Source of the DNA: Cytobacillus firmus
GTDB lineage: Bacteria; Bacillota; Bacilli; Bacillales; Cytobacillaceae
NCBI RefSeq assembly: GCF_023657595.1
Contig: NZ_CP098323.1
Location: 2,132,001 to 2,196,000, forward strand
Length of the DNA: 64,000 nucleotides
Direction: 5' to 3'
The position numbers and the translations under genes are program-made. This document shows positions 35,279 to 42,349 of this stretch, in pieces; within the stretch, counting starts at the first letter, position 1, and each line of letters starts with the position of its first letter. Under the pieces are notes generated by a model. The model saw nothing but the letters and a program-made list of their open reading frames with translations, had not been told where the DNA came from and did not search any database.

Positions 35279-36150
35279 TGGTTATTCCACCTCCTGATTA
35301 AACGGTACAATCCTCTTTCTAATAAAGCGCTCGCCATATCCCTTCTATATGTAGCGGTTGCTCTTCCATCTGTGATAGGCATGACCTCTTTCCAGGCAAT
35401 TTTGGCGATATTCCGGATTAATTCATCGTTAAGCGTTCCCAGGGGAAGCATAGATTCACACTTGCGTGCCCGGATAATAGTTGGTGCCACAGATCCGAAA
35501 GCGATTTTTCCTTCCCTGCATTTCAGATCCTGGTCCATTGTGAGTGAAATAGCAACATTCACAATGGAAATAGATTGTGCTTTGCGGGGTCCGAGCTTCT
35601 GGAAAATGCCTATTTCATTTGGTTTTTGCGGTTTTATGAGGATTTTTGTGATCATTTCATTTTCTTTTAAAACTGTCCTGCCGGGACCAAGGATAAACTC
35701 TTCGATTGGAAGGATTCGTTTATTCGACATAGAAGTGAGTTCAAGCCTTGCTCCAAGAACATACAAAGCCGGAAGGGTATCGCCTGCAGGAGAGGCAGTG
35801 CCAATATTGCCGCCGATGGTTCCCATATTCTGCATCTGAGTGGCGCCGACTTCCCTCGCTGCATCCACGAGAACATCCGCTTTTCTTTGCAGAAGCGGAG
35901 AATGAATAATATCCGTATGTGTGGTCAATGGGCCTATTTGAATACAATCTTCACTTTCATTGATATACCGCAGCTCATTTAAGTTTTTTATATTGATCCA
36001 AATCTCCGGCCGCCATTTGCCTTCCTTCATCCGGACTGCAGCATCTGTACCGCCTGCTATCAATCTATGAATCCTGCCTTCCTCGGATAGCTGCATCAGA
36101 CATTCGGATAGAGAGGAAGGGGTAATCATGTCAATCTCTGAAACAAGCAT
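35275..36150 (-). CDS. pucC: Xanthine dehydrogenase, FAD-binding subunit
   Basis: 291 aa from ATG 36150, which follows GGAGG (in CCAGGAGGTAAGCCG). FAD-binding motifs IAGGTDAAVRMKEG and GTIGGNIGTASPAGDTLPAL are clear. The C-terminal CO-dehydrogenase flavoprotein domain follows. It passes electrons from the 2Fe-2S subunit to NAD or another acceptor. Overlaps the large subunit gene by 4 nt. Confidence 0.93.
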   Translation of the reverse strand: MLVSEIDMITPSSLSECLMQLSEEGRIHRLIAGGTDAAVRMKEGKWRPEIWINIKNLNELRYINESEDCIQIGPLTTHTDIIHSPLLQRKADVLVDAAREVGATQMQNMGTIGGNIGTASPAGDTLPALYVLGARLELTSMSNKRILPIEEFILGPGRTVLKENEMITKILIKPQKPNEIGIFQKLGPRKAQSISIVNVAISLTMDQDLKCREGKIAFGSVAPTIIRARKCESMLPLGTLNDELIRNIAKIAWKEVMPITDGRATATYRRDMASALLERGLYRLIRRWNNQ

Positions 36151-36154
36151 CGGC

Positions 36155-36751
36155 TTACCTCCTGGTATATTTATTAAGCGCATTTATATAATCTTCCTGA
36201 TGATTCAGGTTGAGATGAATCTGCTCATCTTCCACTGGCACCTCAAGGAGGAATTTTTCATGCTGCTGAATTACATGTCTCAAGCCCATTTTCTCTTCCT
36301 TTAACGATAAAAGCTCGTTCCTCAATCCAGAGGAAAAGAGGATTGGGTGACCTCTTTTGCCCTGGTGGCTGGGGACTGCAATCAGGCAGCGACTTCTTCT
36401 AAGATTCCCGGCGAGCTTATTAATGATGACAGAATGAAGCGGCTGGTCCACGGATGTAATCAGAATCGTTTCTGATAACGTGTCTGCAGCTTTCACCCCT
36501 GCAATGATGGACGAGCATTTACCATCTTGAAAATGTTCATTTATTATCAATTTAGCAGAATACTTTTTTGCGATTGAAAGGAATTTTTCAGCTTCATATC
36601 CCAATACAACTACAATATCTGTGAACACCGATTTTTTGAGAGTATTGAGCTGATGCTCGAATAATGTCGTTCCATTCCATGGCAGCAGTCCTTTTAGAGT
36701 ACCCATTCTGCTGGAATGGCCCGCTGCAAGCAAAATGGCTGTATGTGTCAT
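36155..36751 (-). CDS. pucB: MocA/PucB-type molybdenum cofactor nucleotidyltransferase
   Basis: 198-aa MobA-like NTP transferase: nucleotide-binding LLAAGHSSRMGTLKGLLPW at residues 7-25, then TSVDQPLHS and VPSHQGKRGHPILF. MocA adds CMP to molybdopterin to give the dinucleotide form used by bacterial xanthine dehydrogenases. Position between the 2Fe-2S and FAD subunit genes supports a dedicated role in this enzyme's maturation. Confidence 0.9.
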   Translation of the reverse strand: MTHTAILLAAGHSSRMGTLKGLLPWNGTTLFEHQLNTLKKSVFTDIVVVLGYEAEKFLSIAKKYSAKLIINEHFQDGKCSSIIAGVKAADTLSETILITSVDQPLHSVIINKLAGNLRRSRCLIAVPSHQGKRGHPILFSSGLRNELLSLKEEKMGLRHVIQQHEKFLLEVPVEDEQIHLNLNHQEDYINALNKYTRR

Positions 36752-36754
36752 GGA

Positions 36755-37243
36755 CTACCTCATTGTTTCCGGCTCAGATATCTTTTGGCTGGCAGCTGTC
36801 TGAACGGCCTTAATGATTTTGGTATAGCCTGTACAGCGGCATAGGTTGCCTCCTAATGCAGTTTTAATATCCTCGACGGATGGAACATGGTCAATTCCAT
36901 CCAAGAAAGCTTTTGCTGATACGATGATTCCCGGAGTACAATAGCCGCATTGTGTTGCTCCTTCAGCTATAAATGATTCCTGAATCACATCCAGATTTGG
37001 TGATAATCCGACTCCTTCACAAGTGGTGATCACCTGGTTTTCAGCCTGGCCAGCGAGGACAAGACAGGAACATACAACCTCATTATCGATTAAAACAGAG
37101 CATGATCCGCATTCTCCCTTTCCGCAGCATTCCTTGCTGGCAGTCAGACCCAGATCCTCCCTCAAAACATCAAGGAGCGTTTTCGCAGGCGGGCAAAGGA
37201 CCGTACATTCCTTTCCATTAACAATAAATTGAATACTTTTCAA
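36755..37243 (-). CDS. pucE: Xanthine dehydrogenase, 2Fe-2S subunit
   Basis: 162 aa with two 2Fe-2S clusters: a plant-type N-terminal site in ECCGKGECGSCSVLID plus a later Cys, and the helical C-terminal site in QCGYCTPG and CRCTGYTKI. First gene of the leftward unit and directly downstream of the purine riboswitch leader. The next gene starts after only 3 nt, so all XDH genes are one operon in the order E, B, C, D, A, then xdhC-N. Confidence 0.95.
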   Translation of the reverse strand: MKSIQFIVNGKECTVLCPPAKTLLDVLREDLGLTASKECCGKGECGSCSVLIDNEVVCSCLVLAGQAENQVITTCEGVGLSPNLDVIQESFIAEGATQCGYCTPGIIVSAKAFLDGIDHVPSVEDIKTALGGNLCRCTGYTKIIKAVQTAASQKISEPETMR

Positions 37244-37387
37244 ATCTTCGCCTCCTCATAGATTATGAAACTATAATGGCAATGAAAAAATAGTGTGAGC
37301 AGTTTGTAGGGATATTAGTCTGGCGAGCAAGCAGAGGTATTTAAATTATGATATTATGCTTCTTCTTCTAAATAGACTAATAAGCAC

Positions 37388-37433
37388 AAAAAAATTCCTG
37401 CACAAAAGGTTCCCTGTTTGAAGTCCACAGGAA
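37388..37433 (-). terminator. Riboswitch expression platform: terminator hairpin
   Basis: On the minus strand UUCCUG (37433-37428) can pair with CAGGAA (37400-37395), enclosing an inner CAAA/UUUG hairpin, followed by seven U residues (37394-37388). AAAGG at the 3' side of aptamer P1 could instead pair with CCUUU in the terminator, giving an antiterminator. This is the usual logic of a ligand-OFF guanine switch. Confidence 0.65.
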
Positions 37434-37440
37434 ATATACC

Positions 37441-37505
37441 TTTCGTAGATAGGAATTCCGGTTCCCGGTAGAAACCCTCAAACCGATTATTGAGGTTATA
37501 CGAAA
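37441..37505 (-). ncRNA. Purine riboswitch, guanine type
   Basis: The 65-nt minus-strand aptamer has P1 UUUCGUA/UACGAAA (37505-37499 with 37447-37441), P2 CCUCAA/UUGAGG, the junction GUUUCUACC, and P3 GGGAA/UUCCU. Loop L2 carries GG and L3 begins CC, as needed for the kissing-loop pair. The specificity base in the P3-P1 junction (before UACG) is C48 of the window's 374xx block, which predicts guanine or hypoxanthine rather than adenine. It lies about 70 nt after a predicted promoter and about 200 nt before pucE. Confidence 0.88.
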
Positions 37506-37583
37506 AATTCTATTTAATTTTTCATGGTGCTGTAGGGAGGTTTTATTGGAACAATTATAGAAATAGAGGGGGAGTTGATTTGT

Positions 37584-37613
37584 AGTGTAATAGTTAAGTC
37601 AATATTTTGTCAA
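37584..37613 (-). promoter_or_regulatory. Promoter of the leftward XDH unit
   Basis: On the minus strand, consensus -35 TTGACA (37613-37608) and -10 TACACT (37589-37584) are 18 nt apart. It is upstream of the riboswitch. Confidence 0.7.
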
Positions 37614-37644
37614 GTACGAATTTTCTGAAAAAAGATATTGACTT
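37596..37644. promoter_or_regulatory. Inverted repeat between divergent promoters, candidate operator
   Basis: AAGTCAATAT (37596-37605) and ATATTGACTT (37635-37644) form a perfect 10-nt inverted repeat 29 nt apart. One arm lies in the spacer of the leftward promoter, the other covers the -35 of the rightward promoter, so one regulator could control both. The regulator is not identified. Confidence 0.5.
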
Positions 37645-37666
37645 ATAAAATAGCCTTGTTTAATAT
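37638..37666 (+). promoter_or_regulatory. Promoter of the DUF2294 gene
   Basis: -35 TTGACT (37638-37643) and -10 TAATAT (37661-37666) are 17 nt apart, about 20 nt before the ATG at 37688. Confidence 0.65.
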
Positions 37667-37687
37667 ATTGATTAACAGGAGGATTAC

Positions 37688-38038
37688 ATGACTGTTTCTA
37701 CCTCAAAATTATCTCAGACCATAAAAAAAGATCTCGCTTATCTCTATAATCGTGTGAACCAGGAGATCTATGGAACAGGCGTAAAAAAACAGCGTATTGA
37801 AACTTTTGATGATAGAGTCATCATCTTTGCCCAGCATAAGCGTGTTCAGGCACTGCATATGCTGAGCCAGAACTTCCATCACCTGACCATTTCGGTTGAT
37901 TCAGCATTGATTGTTGAATTCAAATCGCTTTTTAAAGGGATGATTGAAGATGCTCTTCATTTGAAAGTCAAGACGATTTTAAAAGATTATGATCCTGTTA
38001 CTGAAGAAGCATGCACCATTATTTATTTTGAAGAATAG
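37688..38038 (+). CDS. DUF2294 domain protein
   Basis: 116 aa. Features of the family: KKDLAYLYNRVNQEIYGTGVKKQRIETFDDRVII and a second half HHLTISVDSALIVEFKSLFKGMIEDAL. No membrane segment or Cys pair. Function is unknown; family members often sit beside redox or formate genes. Ribosome binding site AGGAGG. It is the first gene right of the divergent promoter region, but a strong hairpin terminator separates it from the permease and shell operon. Confidence 0.85.
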   Translation: MTVSTSKLSQTIKKDLAYLYNRVNQEIYGTGVKKQRIETFDDRVIIFAQHKRVQALHMLSQNFHHLTISVDSALIVEFKSLFKGMIEDALHLKVKTILKDYDPVTEEACTIIYFEE

Positions 38039-38056
38039 CAGTTTTACATTATGTTA
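38028..38056 (+). promoter_or_regulatory. Candidate promoter of the microcompartment operon
   Basis: TTGAAG (38028-38033) and TATGTT (38050-38055) are 16 nt apart at the end of the DUF2294 gene. Transcription from here would yield a leader of about 230 nt before the permease start. Confidence 0.4.
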
Positions 38057-38063
38057 GGGAGAG

Positions 38064-38085
38064 CTGTGCATGCCGCAGTTTTTCT
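38064..38085 (+). terminator. Short hairpin with U-run in leader
   Basis: CTGTG (38064-38068) can pair with CGCAG (38074-38078) around a short loop, followed by TTTTTCTT. It may end the DUF2294 transcript, and its CCGCAG (38073-38078) may also compete with the downstream hairpin. Confidence 0.4.
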
Positions 38086-38138
38086 TAAACCTGAATATAG
38101 GAGCGGTTCCTTTGTCTTTTGTTTAACGGAAGCTGAAT

Positions 38139-38201
38139 GAAACCGCAGTAATAGAACATCTATGGTTTACTTTGATGTTATCTATTGCTGCGGTTTTTTT
38201 T
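38139..38201 (+). terminator. Strong terminator or attenuator ahead of the permease
   Basis: AAACCGCAG (about 38140-38148) pairs with CTGCGGTTT (38188-38196), extended by TAATAGA (38149-38155) with 38181-38187 and by ACATC/GATGT. The stem exceeds 18 bp and ends in eight T residues (38194-38201). It stands only about 90 nt before the first gene of the microcompartment operon, so regulated read-through is likely. Confidence 0.75.
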
Positions 38202-38292
38202 ATACAAATTTTTCTTTTGGGAGGTGATGTCGTTTTTTAAAAGCTGGAGTAGGCTATGGCATAACAAAGAATTAAACCTGGGGGGAAAATCT

Positions 38293-39621
38293 TTGGAAAA
38301 GCTAAATCCTTGGAAGGTAGGGACTTTGGGATTTCAGCATGTGCTAGCCATGTATGCAGGTGCTGTCATTGTACCGCTGATTGTGGGACCGGCAATTGGG
38401 CTTAATGCCCAGCAGCTTGCTTACTTAATATCGATTGATTTGTTTACCTGCGGGATTGCTACATTGCTTCAAGTTATAGGGGGGAAGCATTTTGGCATTA
38501 GGCTGCCTGTCATTCTGGGATGTACTTTTACAGCAGTCGGCCCGATGATTGCCATCGGGAATTTGCAGGGCATTACTGCCATTTACGGGGCTATTATTGC
38601 TTCAGGTATTATCGTCATGATTCTATCACAATTTATGAGTAAAATTATGAGGTTTTTCCCGCCGGTCGTTACCGGTTCAGTCGTCGCTATTATCGGGGTA
38701 TCACTGATTCCTGTTGCCATGAATAATGCTGCAGGCGGGCTGGGATCACCTGGTTATGGAAGCTCGAAAAATCTATTCCTGGCTGCATTTACACTGGTCC
38801 TGATTATTTTAATGAACAGGTTTTTTAAAGGCTATATGAAAGCGATCTCTGTCCTGCTGTCATTGGTGGCAGGGACAATAGCAGCTTACTTTATGGGGCT
38901 TGTCAGTTTTGCCGAAGTCAGCCAGGCTTCCTGGTTTCATGTCGTTCAGCCGTTTTATTTCGGATTCCCGACATTCAATGCCTCAGCCATCCTTACGATG
39001 ACTTTAGTAGCAATTGTGAGCATGATTGAATCTACTGGAGTATTTCTTGCTCTCGGAGATGTCTGTGAAAGAAAACTGGACTCTAAAGACATTAAGAAAG
39101 GGCTGCGTGCAGAAGGACTGGCTGTTGTTATAGGGGGCATTTTTAACGCGTTTCCTTATACCTCCTTTTCCCAGAATGTGGGGCTGGTAGCTTTGACTAA
39201 AGTAAAAACACGGAATGTTGTTATCGCAGCTGGTGTCATATTGATGACTTTAGGTCTTTTGCCTAAAGTGGCTGCTCTGACTACGATTATTCCTATGGCT
39301 GTCCTTGGAGGAGCCATGATTCCGATGTTTGGGATGGTTATCTCATCAGGAATCAGAATGCTTTCTGCAGTGGATTTCAGCAAAAATGAAAACTTGCTGA
39401 TTGTTGCCTGTTCAATAGGAATTGGACTTGGTTCGGCAGTTGTTCCGCAGATTTTTGAGAGTCTGCCGACAAGTGCACGCCTGCTGGTTGAAAATGGAAT
39501 CGTACTGGGAAGCATCACAGCAATTTTATTAAATTTGGTATTTAATTATAAAGATTTAAATATAAGTGAAAGTGAAAGAATCGAACAGCTGAAAGGAGAT
39601 CACTCAGCTGAAATGATTTAA
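38293..39621 (+). CDS. NCS2 uracil/xanthine permease (PbuX/PucJ-like)
   Basis: 442-aa transporter from TTG 38293, 7 nt after GGGGGG, giving the usual family N-terminus LNPWKVGTLGFQHVLAMYAGA. ATG 38227 is an alternative but lies only 2 nt after GGAGG. About 12-14 membrane segments; the NAT/NCS2 signature is seen in FSQNVGLVALTKVK. Best fit is the xanthine/urate branch rather than uracil. As first gene of the shell operon it would supply the pathway substrate. Confidence 0.9.
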   Translation: MEKLNPWKVGTLGFQHVLAMYAGAVIVPLIVGPAIGLNAQQLAYLISIDLFTCGIATLLQVIGGKHFGIRLPVILGCTFTAVGPMIAIGNLQGITAIYGAIIASGIIVMILSQFMSKIMRFFPPVVTGSVVAIIGVSLIPVAMNNAAGGLGSPGYGSSKNLFLAAFTLVLIILMNRFFKGYMKAISVLLSLVAGTIAAYFMGLVSFAEVSQASWFHVVQPFYFGFPTFNASAILTMTLVAIVSMIESTGVFLALGDVCERKLDSKDIKKGLRAEGLAVVIGGIFNAFPYTSFSQNVGLVALTKVKTRNVVIAAGVILMTLGLLPKVAALTTIIPMAVLGGAMIPMFGMVISSGIRMLSAVDFSKNENLLIVACSIGIGLGSAVVPQIFESLPTSARLLVENGIVLGSITAILLNLVFNYKDLNISESERIEQLKGDHSAEMI

Positions 39622-39691
39622 TAGCAGCTGCTGTAACCATCTGCCTCTTATTTTGAGGCAGAAATCAAATTAATAGATAGGAGCAGTGTAA

Positions 39692-41152
39692 ATGGATTTA
39701 ATTCTGAAAAATGCAAATATTCCGCAGGGAGATCGTCAGGTTTTAACGAATATTCTAGTAAACGAGGGAAAGATTGTTGGCTATACGAATGACATTTCTT
39801 TTCTGAATGCAGCCAAGGTTATTGATATTCAAGGAAAATTAGTTGTTCCAGGCTGTATTGATCCACATACCCACTTTATGGATCCCGGGTTTACTCACAG
39901 AGAAACATTTGCAACCGGCAGCCGTTCTGCAGCAGCTGGAGGCTTGACAACCATTATCGATATGCCATGCTGCAGCAAGCCATCTGTTCGGGATGGGGAT
40001 AGCTTCAATAAAAAAATCGGTCCAATCAGAGATCAGGCTTATATTGATTACTGCTTCTGGGGCGGCATGACTGGTGAAGATGCACGTGAAGGCTGGATTG
40101 ATAATATTTACCCTCAGATAGACCAGGGAGTTGTTGCATTTAAAGTTTACATGACTCCTTCTGTGCCTACCTTCCCTAAAGTATCTGACGCAGAAATGCT
40201 GGAGATTTTTAAAAACGTTGCAAAAACCGGTCTTCCTATTGGTGTTCATGCTGAAAACTATGATATCTGCACATTCAATTCGAAAAAACTTGAAAAAGAA
40301 GGCCGCCTTGACGGACCGGCATGGGCTGAAGCTCGTTCAAGCCTCGCTGAGAAAGTGGCCATTGAACTGATTCTCAGCTTCGCGGAAGCTACAGACGCAC
40401 GTGTACATGTCGTACATATGAGCACAAAGGAAGGCGTCGAGCTGGTAAAAGCTGCAAAGAAGCGTGGTGTCAAGGTTACAGCTGAAACCTGCCCTCACTA
40501 CCTTGTTTTAAATGCTCAGGATTCCATGTCAGAGCGGGGCTCCTATGCCAAAATTGCTCCTCCGCTGCGAGGAAAAGAGGATAACGAATCCCACTGGCAG
40601 GCACTGGCTGATGGAACAATCGACTTCGTCGGAACCGACCATGCCCCATATGAAATTGCCACCGAAAAGGATTATCCAGGTGCAACGATTTGGAACACCT
40701 TCCCTGGCATTCCGGGTGTAGAAACGATGGTGCCGATCCTTGTCAGTGAAGGCTTAAATAAAGGACGCATATCCTTATCGAGATTTGTAGAAGTAACGAG
40801 CCGTAATGCCGCCATTCATTATGGAATTTACCCTAAGAAAGGCTCAATGGAAATTGGCAGCGATGCTGATTTCACGGTTATCGACCTTGAAAAAGAGTAT
40901 GTAATTGATGAACAGAAAACAGAATCAATGGCTAAATACAACCCGCTGCATGGCATGAAACTAAAAGGGAAGCCAGTACAAACCATTATCCGCGGAAGCG
41001 TGGTCTTCGAAGAAGATAAGGGGATAGTTGGAGAAGCGGGATATGGAGAATATGTTCCTCGTCAAAGCATCCAGAGACTTGAAAGAACATTGAAGTATGA
41101 AAAATACGAGGCGGTAAATGTGAAAACAAAAGATCCTGTAGCACAGCAATAA
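39692..41152 (+). CDS. Cyclic amidohydrolase (allantoinase/hydantoinase/dihydroorotase superfamily)
   Basis: 486 aa. Binuclear metal site: GCIDPHTHFMDPG (H59, H61), a carboxylated Lys in VAFKVYM (K151), H186 in GVHAEN, H242 in HVVHMS, and D316 in GTDHAPY. It therefore hydrolyses a cyclic amide or ureide ring. Candidates are allantoinase, hydantoinase or a xanthine-ring-opening xanthine amidohydrolase; the TDHAPY motif differs from the SDHSPC of classical allantoinases as I recall it. Second in the shell operon, directly after the xanthine-type permease, which favours xanthine. That last step is inference. Confidence 0.9.
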   Translation: MDLILKNANIPQGDRQVLTNILVNEGKIVGYTNDISFLNAAKVIDIQGKLVVPGCIDPHTHFMDPGFTHRETFATGSRSAAAGGLTTIIDMPCCSKPSVRDGDSFNKKIGPIRDQAYIDYCFWGGMTGEDAREGWIDNIYPQIDQGVVAFKVYMTPSVPTFPKVSDAEMLEIFKNVAKTGLPIGVHAENYDICTFNSKKLEKEGRLDGPAWAEARSSLAEKVAIELILSFAEATDARVHVVHMSTKEGVELVKAAKKRGVKVTAETCPHYLVLNAQDSMSERGSYAKIAPPLRGKEDNESHWQALADGTIDFVGTDHAPYEIATEKDYPGATIWNTFPGIPGVETMVPILVSEGLNKGRISLSRFVEVTSRNAAIHYGIYPKKGSMEIGSDADFTVIDLEKEYVIDEQKTESMAKYNPLHGMKLKGKPVQTIIRGSVVFEEDKGIVGEAGYGEYVPRQSIQRLERTLKYEKYEAVNVKTKDPVAQQ

Positions 41153-41178
41153 ATATATATCGAGGGAGGCTGAAGGGA

Positions 41179-41769
41179 TTGGAACTTAGGGGAAAAAAGC
41201 ACTGTGTAGTCATTATTGATATGTTAAACGACTTTATCGGTGAAAAAGCAGCATTAAGGTGTGAAAATGGCGAAAAAATTGTTCCTAAAATTCAAGAACT
41301 TATTGAATTCGCACATAATCACAATATTCAGGTTGTGCATGTTCAGGAAGCTCACAGAAAGAATGACCGTGATTTCCGTGTAAGACCTGTCCATGCAGTA
41401 AAAGGGACCTGGGGTTCGGAGTTCATTCCAGAGCTTCAGCCCGATGAGAGCAAAGGAGATTATGTGATCCAAAAGAGGCGGCATAGTGCATTCAGTTATA
41501 CTGATTTTGATCTCTTCCTGAGAGAAGAAGAAATTGATACGGTCGTCCTTACTGGAGTCTGGACCAATGTATGTGTACGCAGTACCGCCTCTGATGCCTT
41601 GTATCATGGCTATAATGTGATTTGCGTATCAGATGCCACCGCTTCGCAGGATGATGATATGCACGTATCAGGTCTAAGGGACATTGACATTTTCGGAGAT
41701 ATATTATCAACAGAAGAATACAAAGAACTGGCTAAAAAGAAATTCTCCCAAGACGAATCCGTTGTATAA
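41179..41769 (+). CDS. Isochorismatase-family cysteine hydrolase
   Basis: 196 aa from TTG 41179 (GGGAGG upstream). Catalytic triad residues are D14 in VIIDMLNDF, K99 in IQKRRHSAF and C132 in WTNVCVRSTASDA, with the preceding cis-peptide region TGVWTN. The family includes N-carbamoyl hydrolases, biuret and triuret hydrolases and ureidoacrylate hydrolase, so cleavage of a ureido or carbamoyl group is plausible. Here it could turn 4-ureidoimidazole-5-carboxylate into the 4-amino compound, CO2 and ammonia. Confidence 0.9.
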   Translation: MELRGKKHCVVIIDMLNDFIGEKAALRCENGEKIVPKIQELIEFAHNHNIQVVHVQEAHRKNDRDFRVRPVHAVKGTWGSEFIPELQPDESKGDYVIQKRRHSAFSYTDFDLFLREEEIDTVVLTGVWTNVCVRSTASDALYHGYNVICVSDATASQDDDMHVSGLRDIDIFGDILSTEEYKELAKKKFSQDESVV

Positions 41770-42349
41770 CTCATCTCAAGTTCCAAGGAAAAAACGAATT
41801 TTAGTGGGCATAACCGGAGCAAGCGGATCATTGTATGCATATACACTGATCCGAGCTCTTCATCAATTAGAGATCGAAACGCATTTAATTGCTACGGAGA
41901 TGGGAGAAAAAGTAATGCAATTTGAATGCGGGATCAAGATGGACGAGCTGAAGGAATATGCCGCTATCCACAGCAACCGGAATCTTTTCGCTGCGGTTGC
42001 CAGCGGATCCTTTAAAACAGACGGAATGGTGATTGTGCCATGTTCGATGAATACATTGGGTGCGATTGCAAATGGAGTCGGCGATACGCTTCTAAGCAGG
42101 GCTGCCAGTGTGGTTTTAAAGGAGAATAGAAAGTTTATTATTGTTCCGAGAGAAGCCCCTTTTAATTTGATTCACCTGCGCAATATGACTCTCCTAGCTG
42201 AGAGCGGGGCTTGCATAATGCCAGCATCTCCAGGCTTTTATCATAAGCCGACGGAAATCTGGGAGCTGGCCAACTTTATGGTGGCGAGGATATTGGACAT
42301 GCTGGATATTGACCATGAGCTCTTGGAGAGATGGGGGGAAAAGGCATGA
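41762..42349 (+). CDS. UbiX-type flavin prenyltransferase
   Basis: 195 aa from TTG 41762, which overlaps the upstream stop (TTGTATAA). This start is uncertain, because no strong ribosome binding site is seen and the conserved part begins at RILVGITGASGSLYAY. Other motifs: VIVPCSMNTLGAIANG, IIVPREAPFNLIHLRNM and MPASPGFYHKPTEIWE. UbiX makes prenylated FMN for UbiD decarboxylases. The partner UbiD gene follows with an ATGA overlap. Confidence 0.92.
   Translation: MYNSSQVPRKKRILVGITGASGSLYAYTLIRALHQLEIETHLIATEMGEKVMQFECGIKMDELKEYAAIHSNRNLFAAVASGSFKTDGMVIVPCSMNTLGAIANGVGDTLLSRAASVVLKENRKFIIVPREAPFNLIHLRNMTLLAESGACIMPASPGFYHKPTEIWELANFMVARILDMLDIDHELLERWGEKA

Noticed and set aside
39639-39662. 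Terminator between the permease and the cyclic amidohydrolase
   Set aside because: CTGCCTC/GAGGCAG forms a hairpin but AAATC follows instead of a T run; more likely an mRNA stability element.
39692-41152. Plain allantoinase in a urate pathway
   Set aside because: No uricase, HIU hydrolase, OHCU decarboxylase or allantoicase-type gene is visible, and UbiX/UbiD has no place in that route. It is kept only as an alternative.
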